From Thiobacillus sp. (GTDB lineage: Bacteria > Pseudomonadota > Gammaproteobacteria > Burkholderiales > Thiobacillaceae): a stretch of 64,000 nt of DNA. The DNA is taken from positions 108,777-172,776 of the forward strand of contig NZ_JAUYRI010000003.1 of assembly GCF_030696885.1 (NCBI RefSeq), read 5' to 3'. Each line of letters opens with the position of its first letter. Positions within the stretch are counted from its first letter, which is position 1. The position numbers were made by a program, and so were the translations under genes. Shown in pieces: positions 59,181-64,000 of this stretch. Under the pieces are notes generated by a model. That model was not told the DNA's origin, searched no databases, and worked only from the letters and a program-made list of their open reading frames with translations.

Positions 59181-61654
59181 CGTTCGTACGGCTTGGCCTC
59201 TGGCTGCTGCGGCGCGAACGCGCCAGCGGCGAATGGCGCGTCCTGCTGCTGGCGCTCGTCATCGGCGTCGGCAGCGTCTCCACCACCGGTTTCCTCGGCG
59301 ACCGCATCAAGCGCGCAATGAGCGAACAGGGTGCGAGCTTTCTCGGCGCCGACCTGCTCGTCACCAGCCCGCGCCCGATCGACACCTGGCCCGACCATGC
59401 GCTACAAACCAGCAACGCGCTCGAATTCGCCAGCATGGTCAGCCGCGGCGATGCCTTCCAGCTGGGCACGCTGCGCGCGGTCGACGCCGTCTACCCGCTG
59501 CGCGGCGAGGTGCGCATCGCCGACCGCCCCTTCGAGGCCGGCGCCCCGCGCCCGGCGCAACCGCCGCCCGGCGCGGTCTATGTCGATCAGGAGCTGCTGA
59601 CGCTGCTGAACGCCGCGGTGGGCGACTCGGTGCAGATCGGCGAAGCCACGCTGCGCATTGCCGGCGTGGTGGTCGAAGAACCCGGCCAGCTCGCCGGCGT
59701 GTTCGGCTTCGCGCCGCGTGTGTTCATGCGCGCCGACGAAGTCGAGGCCACCCGCGTGCTGCAGCCCGGCAGCCGGCTCACGTATCTGTATCAGTTTGCG
59801 GGCGAGCCGGAGCCGCTCGCCGCATTCGGCACGACACTCAAACCGCAACTTGAAACCACCCAGCGCATGATCGGCTCGCGCGACGGCGTCGAAACCCTGC
59901 GCGGCGCGTTTGCCAACGCCGATCACTACCTCCAGCTCACCGCGCTGATCAGTCTCTTGCTGTCGGTGGCCGCCATCGCCATCGCCGCGCATCGACATGC
60001 GCTGCGCCATTACGACCAGGCCGCGTTGTTGCGCTGCATGGGCGCCACCACCGCGCAGCTGCGCACGCTCTATGCGGTGCAGCTGCTGACGCTGGGCGTG
60101 CTGGGCAGCCTTGCCGGCGTGGCGGTCGGCGCGCTGACGCAGCAGGCGCTGGCCGGACTGATCCTGCCGGAAGCCGTCACCCGCCTGCCGTCGCTGGGCA
60201 CAGCGCCGGTCGGCGTTGCCGTCATCAGTGGCCTGCTGGCGCTCGCGGGTGCCAGCCTGCCCGCACTGATGCGTCTGATCCGCGTGCCGCCGCTGCGAGT
60301 GCTGCGGCGCGACCTGCCACCGCTGCCTGTCGCGGCGTGGGTCAGCGCGTCCATCAGCGGATCGGCGCTGCTGATCCTAATCGGCTGGTATGCGGGCGAC
60401 GCCAAGCTGGTCGCCATTTTTGTCGGCGCACTCGCCGCGCTGATTGGTGTGCTGATCCTGCTGGCACGGCTTGCGCTGGTGGCCGGGCGCGGCGTGCAGA
60501 AGATCAGTTATGGTCCGGTGCGCTTCGGACTTGCGCAACTGCTGCGCCACCGCTTCGACAGCACGCTGCAGCTCGGTGCCTTTACTCTGGCGCTGTTTCT
60601 CGTCGCCCTGCTGGCGCTGGTGCGCAGCGACCTGATCGACGGCTGGCGCCAGCAATTGCCGGAAAACGCGCCGAATCATTTTCTGGTGAATATCGCGCCG
60701 CACCAGCAGGCCGCGGTGGCTGCCTATCTGGCCGAGCACCGCCTCGAAGCCTCCGAGGTGTATCCCATGGTGCGCGGCCGCCTGGTCAGCAAGAACGGCC
60801 TGCCCATCGCCGACACCCTGCCGCCGGAAGCGCGCGACACCAACACCCTGCGGCGCGAGCTCAACCTGACCTGGACCACCACGTTGCCCGCCAACAATGT
60901 GCTGCTGTCCGGAACCTGGCACGGCGAGCGCAGCGACCCATCCGCGGAGATTTCGGTGGAATCCCAAATGGCGGAGCGGCTGAACCTGGCGCTCGGCGAC
61001 ACCCTCGGCTTCGAGTCGGGCGACCAGACGATCACCGCGCGCATCACCAGCATCCGCAGCGTGAAATGGGAATCGATGCAACCCAACTTCTTCGTCATCT
61101 TTTCGCCCGGCCCGCTCGATGCCCTGCCCGCCAGTGCCATCGCCAGCGTCTACGTGCCGCCGGACGCGACGGGTGTGCTGCCCGGCTTCGTCAAGACCTT
61201 CCCCGGCATCACGATTCTTGCCCTCGACAAGCTCATTGCCAACATCGAGGCCGTGTTCGCGCAGATCGTCGCCGCAATCCAGTTGCTGCTGGGTTTCCTG
61301 CTCGCCGCCGGCATGGCCGTCGTCGTCGCCACACTATTGGCCAGCCTCGACGCGCGCCAGCAGGAAGCCGTGCTGTTGCGCACGCTGGGCGCGCAGCGCG
61401 CCTATCTGGCCAAGGGGCTGTGGAGCGAGTTCATCGCGCTCGGCGTGCTGGCCGGCCTGCTCGCCAGCATCTGCGCCGAAATTGCAATGGCGCTGATCGC
61501 CGACCGCCTGTTCGATCTGCCGGTGCGGCTGCATCCGTGGCTGTGGCTCGCCCTGCCCGCTGCCGGCGCCCTGCTGGTGGGCGCCAGCGGCTGGCTCACC
61601 ACGCGGCACATCACCCGCGTGCCGCCGATGCAGTCGATCCGGGCGTTGGGTTGA
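59177..61654 (+). CDS. ybbP: FtsX-like ABC transporter permease YbbP-like
   Basis: 825 residues with a layout of two permease halves: N-terminal helix and ~200-residue periplasmic domain, three helices (~250-350), further helices (~385-480), a second periplasmic region (~480-690) and C-terminal three helices (~700-820). FtsX motifs are in each half. Its ATG overlaps the ybbA stop. It is followed by 210 bases without a gene, then the IS relic. Confidence 0.9.
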   Translation: MTFVRLGLWLLRRERASGEWRVLLLALVIGVGSVSTTGFLGDRIKRAMSEQGASFLGADLLVTSPRPIDTWPDHALQTSNALEFASMVSRGDAFQLGTLRAVDAVYPLRGEVRIADRPFEAGAPRPAQPPPGAVYVDQELLTLLNAAVGDSVQIGEATLRIAGVVVEEPGQLAGVFGFAPRVFMRADEVEATRVLQPGSRLTYLYQFAGEPEPLAAFGTTLKPQLETTQRMIGSRDGVETLRGAFANADHYLQLTALISLLLSVAAIAIAAHRHALRHYDQAALLRCMGATTAQLRTLYAVQLLTLGVLGSLAGVAVGALTQQALAGLILPEAVTRLPSLGTAPVGVAVISGLLALAGASLPALMRLIRVPPLRVLRRDLPPLPVAAWVSASISGSALLILIGWYAGDAKLVAIFVGALAALIGVLILLARLALVAGRGVQKISYGPVRFGLAQLLRHRFDSTLQLGAFTLALFLVALLALVRSDLIDGWRQQLPENAPNHFLVNIAPHQQAAVAAYLAEHRLEASEVYPMVRGRLVSKNGLPIADTLPPEARDTNTLRRELNLTWTTTLPANNVLLSGTWHGERSDPSAEISVESQMAERLNLALGDTLGFESGDQTITARITSIRSVKWESMQPNFFVIFSPGPLDALPASAIASVYVPPDATGVLPGFVKTFPGITILALDKLIANIEAVFAQIVAAIQLLLGFLLAAGMAVVVATLLASLDARQQEAVLLRTLGAQRAYLAKGLWSEFIALGVLAGLLASICAEIAMALIADRLFDLPVRLHPWLWLALPAAGALLVGASGWLTTRHITRVPPMQSIRALG

Positions 61655-61860
61655 AGTCACTGGCGGCTGTTATCGACCCGCTGGAGTCAGTCGTGAGGTA
61701 TGTCGAAAACGTCCGTTTGTCGGCGAGGTCGTGTGGAAACGTTGCGATGAATCGTTGCCAGGCGACCGCAGGAATTCAGTCTGTAGCCGAGATATCCAGA
61801 AGTGCCGAATTTGTTCGACTGGTTTGGCGCGCAAAAAGGCCCTTTCAGGCCCTTATGACT
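61655..61860. other. Gap before the IS remnant, no gene seen
   Basis: These ~206 bases contain no open frame with a ribosome site or recognisable motif. GGCCCTTTCAGGCCC (61839-61853) is a small palindrome. Part may belong to the IS end, but I could not match inverted termini. Confidence 0.35.
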
Positions 61861-61864
61861 GCCC

Positions 61865-63201
61865 TCAGGGGGGGCATCCCAACGATCTGTATACCCGCTT
61901 CAGGTTGTAGGCGAGGACATGCAAGCTCATTTCCGTTCGCACATGCTCCAGGGCGCGCATCAGGAAGTGCCTGGCCCCCATCCAGAACTTGATGGTGCCG
62001 AAGGGATGCTCGACCGTCTTTCTCCGGATGCGCATCACATTCGGTCTGCCGTCAAGTCGCTTTTGCATCGCTTCCAGAATTTCCTCGTGCTCCCAGCGAC
62101 TGACCCGGCGGTAGTCGCTTGGCGTGCACTGGGCCTTGATGGGACAGCATGGGCAGTCCGAGCTCCAGTAGCGGTGAATGAGATGGTCTTTCTCCATCCG
62201 GCTGAAGCGTCGGATGAGCTGGCTGCCCGCCGGGCAGCGGTAGGAATCGGTATCGGGTTGATAGACAAACTCCGACTTGTCGAACCGGCCCTCGGCTTTG
62301 GCTTCCGACGTCATCGGTTTGGATACGTAGGCAGTAATGCCCGCCTGATAGCAGGCCAGAATTTCCTCACAGTTGAAGTAGCCCCGGTCCGCGATGGCCT
62401 GAAGTTCCTGACCCGGCATGATCTCTTGGGCCTGCTTTGCCATCTTGGCCAACTGTCGTCGGTCGGAACCGATGTTGGTCACTTCATGCGCCACGATCAA
62501 ATGGTGCTCGGTCTCCACCGCAGTCTGCACGTTGTAGCCCACCAGTCCGAGACTGGTGCTGGTGGTCATGGCCCGTGCGTCCGGATCGGTCAGCGAGACC
62601 TGGCCGCTCGGCGAGGCCTCCAAGCGGGCTTCCATTTCCTTGAGTTCCCGCATCTCACGCCTCAAGGTTTCGATCTTCTTGCTCAGGTGGGTAGTCTTGG
62701 TTTCCGTGACCTCCGACGGATTGCGATCCGCCATCTCGATGGCGGTGAGGTATTCGTCAATGCTGCGCTCGATCTCCCGCATCCGCTTGTCGAGCTTGGC
62801 TCGAGTGAAGTTGCGGTCGTGCGCATTGACCGCCTTGAACTTGCTGCCGTCGATGGACACGATGGCCTGGGTGAACAGATTGAGCCGCCGGCATAGCAGG
62901 ATGAACTCGCGGCAGACGTTGCGGATCGCCTGACCGTTGTCGTGACAGAAGTCGGCGATGGTCTTGAAGTCCGGCGCCATCTTGCCGGTGAGCCACATCA
63001 ACTCGACGTTGCTTTGGCATTCCCGCTCCAGCCGGAGGCTGGACTGGATGCGATTGAGATACCCATACAGGTAAAGCTTCAGCAGAACAGAGGGGTGATA
63101 CGACGGACGCCCCGTGACTTCTCAGCGGCAGAACACAACCCGATAAGGTCAGTCCGGCCGACCGCATCGACCAGTTGAACTGGCATATCAAAGCGGACCA
63201 T
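61865..63201 (-). pseudogene. IS1182-like transposase, frameshifted
   Basis: The main frame (62999 to 61865, plus open sequence to 63121) has DDE-type residues: SIDGSKF (D), AIADRGYF (D) and RKTVEHPFGTI (E), and a C-terminal zinc-like cluster (CPCCPIKAQC). In-frame sequence before it (GRPSYHPSVLLKLYLYGYLN) is the usual DUF772 N-terminus, but a TGA lies at 63122-63124; the remaining start (PVQLVDAVGRTDLIGL) is in another frame. So it is interrupted by a frameshift near 63110-63125 and probably inactive. Confidence 0.75.
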
Positions 63202-63289
63202 AGGCTTTCGCCAGAACCGACAGTCAAAAGAGGGGAAGGCAGAGTGACGGGGGCTTGCCGTCGCCCACAACGCCCACAACGCCTGCGAC

Positions 63290-64000
63290 TCAGAAGCGCG
63301 CGGAGAACGTGGCGCCAAAAAACGGTGCTGTGTCGGAATCGATCTGGTATAGCTCGTTGCCAGATGAGTTCTCGACCCGCAACTGGCCAGCGGTGACGAG
63401 GCCCGCGTACAGGCTCAGTGACATCTGTTCACCATAAGCGTGCGTCGCGCGGAGAAACACGGGTACGCCACGTTCCTCTCCGATACCGTTGGGCACTGGG
63501 CCGTCATTGCTCAGGCGAAAGCGCGCGTTGCGCCACGCGGCTCCGAGCCCGACGTTCCAGCCGCTGTCGAGGCGGTACTCGAGTTCCAGGCCGGCTGGCC
63601 CGGTGGGTCCCGCGGGCAGCGGGTTCACCAGACGCCAGCGATCGCTAATCCGCCAGTCGACCAGCAGGAACGGGAATACGCTCGTTTCCTCGATGCGGTC
63701 GAATACGCCCATGCCAAAGCCGAGACGGTTGCCATTGTCGAAACGTTTGGTCGCCGAGACGATGCCCCCCCAGCTGAATGCGTCACCCGCATCGGCACCG
63801 TTCTCGCGGAACCAGTCGAACGAGGGCGCGAGCCCGACGCTCCAGCCATCGCTTAGCCCAAACGAGAGGGGGACCGATACGCCGTAACGTTGCACTATAT
63901 TCCATGGCGCAACGTTGCCGAAGCGGACTGGGTTCGAGAATGAATAGTCCGTGTAATCGTAGTTGAGTGTCACGCCGGCACGGTTGCCGCGACCGAGGTC
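63290..64000 (-). CDS. Outer-membrane beta-barrel protein (5' part beyond window)
   Basis: About 236 residues remain. Alternating polar/hydrophobic strands with Trp/Tyr girdles (for example YGVSVPLSFGLSDGWSVGL, VGLGAAWRNARFRL) and a final FSARF with C-terminal Phe indicate an outer-membrane barrel inserted by BamA. The pattern suits DUF6268-type barrels, but the N-terminal part is missing. The gene ends just before the IS remnant, and the C-terminus appears intact. Confidence 0.7.
   Translation of the reverse strand, partial: DLGRGNRAGVTLNYDYTDYSFSNPVRFGNVAPWNIVQRYGVSVPLSFGLSDGWSVGLAPSFDWFRENGADAGDAFSWGGIVSATKRFDNGNRLGFGMGVFDRIEETSVFPFLLVDWRISDRWRLVNPLPAGPTGPAGLELEYRLDSGWNVGLGAAWRNARFRLSNDGPVPNGIGEERGVPVFLRATHAYGEQMSLSLYAGLVTAGQLRVENSSGNELYQIDSDTAPFFGATFSARF

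Overview
The window is 64 kb of a GC-rich, densely packed chromosome from a betaproteobacterium. It looks like a Thiobacillus-type, possibly autotrophic member of the Nitrosomonadales. That placement is inferred from the rimP-nusA-infB-rbfA-truB-rpsO-pnp block, the hemP and Bfd/Bfr iron genes, the CbbY-like phosphatase and the MSHA pilus locus; no rRNA or taxon marker confirms it. Apart from one decayed IS and a few small repeats, this is core-genome DNA, mostly in overlapping operons.

Layout. 0-5.6 kb: end of an unknown gene, then typA, rmuC, mtfA and a PLP aminotransferase (+ strand). 5.6-6 kb: an alanine-rich lipoprotein. 6-21.6 kb: a minus-strand MSHA-type type IV pilus locus, transcribed mshE-G-A-C-D-O-P-Q-I-(PilN-like)-J-K-L-M-N. 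It covers ATPase, platform, pilins, a large LamG tip-type protein, alignment complex and secretin. Upstream on the same strand lie a small secreted protein, Hsp33, a VWA/metallopeptidase protein and a MoxR-type AAA ATPase. 25-31.4 kb: a NUDIX hydrolase, a large PilZ-like protein, tRNA-Ser, a radical SAM enzyme, acpS, nagZ and a cation-efflux protein. 31.5-41.2 kb: an iron and heme island with two TonB-ExbB-ExbD sets, two TonB-dependent receptors, hemP, a piuC remnant, bfd and bfr, with Fur-box-like sites before hemP and bfd. 41.2-44.5 kb: a uracil-DNA glycosylase, a tautomerase, uvrC and pgsA. 44.5-53.7 kb: tRNA-Gly-Cys-Leu and the rimP...pnp transcription/translation block. 53.7-61.7 kb: an unknown gene, dksA, a CbbY-like phosphatase, folD, tRNA-Pro-Arg-His, a VOC protein, a SEC-C protein, tesA and a YbbA/YbbP-like ABC pair. 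61.8-64 kb: a frameshifted IS1182-like transposase and a partial outer-membrane beta-barrel gene.

The most interesting signals are: possible c-di-GMP control of the pilus (two MshEN motifs in MshE, and a PilZ-like signature in the unknown protein at 25.8 kb); the MoxR-VWA-Hsp33 gene set upstream of the pilus genes; an Hsp33 that keeps only two of the four zinc cysteines; a 223-bp inverted-repeat-bounded segment; and several small duplications at gene junctions (uvrC/pgsA, acpS/nagZ and the tRNA-Ser 3' end). I found no CRISPR array, prophage or clearly new defence system.
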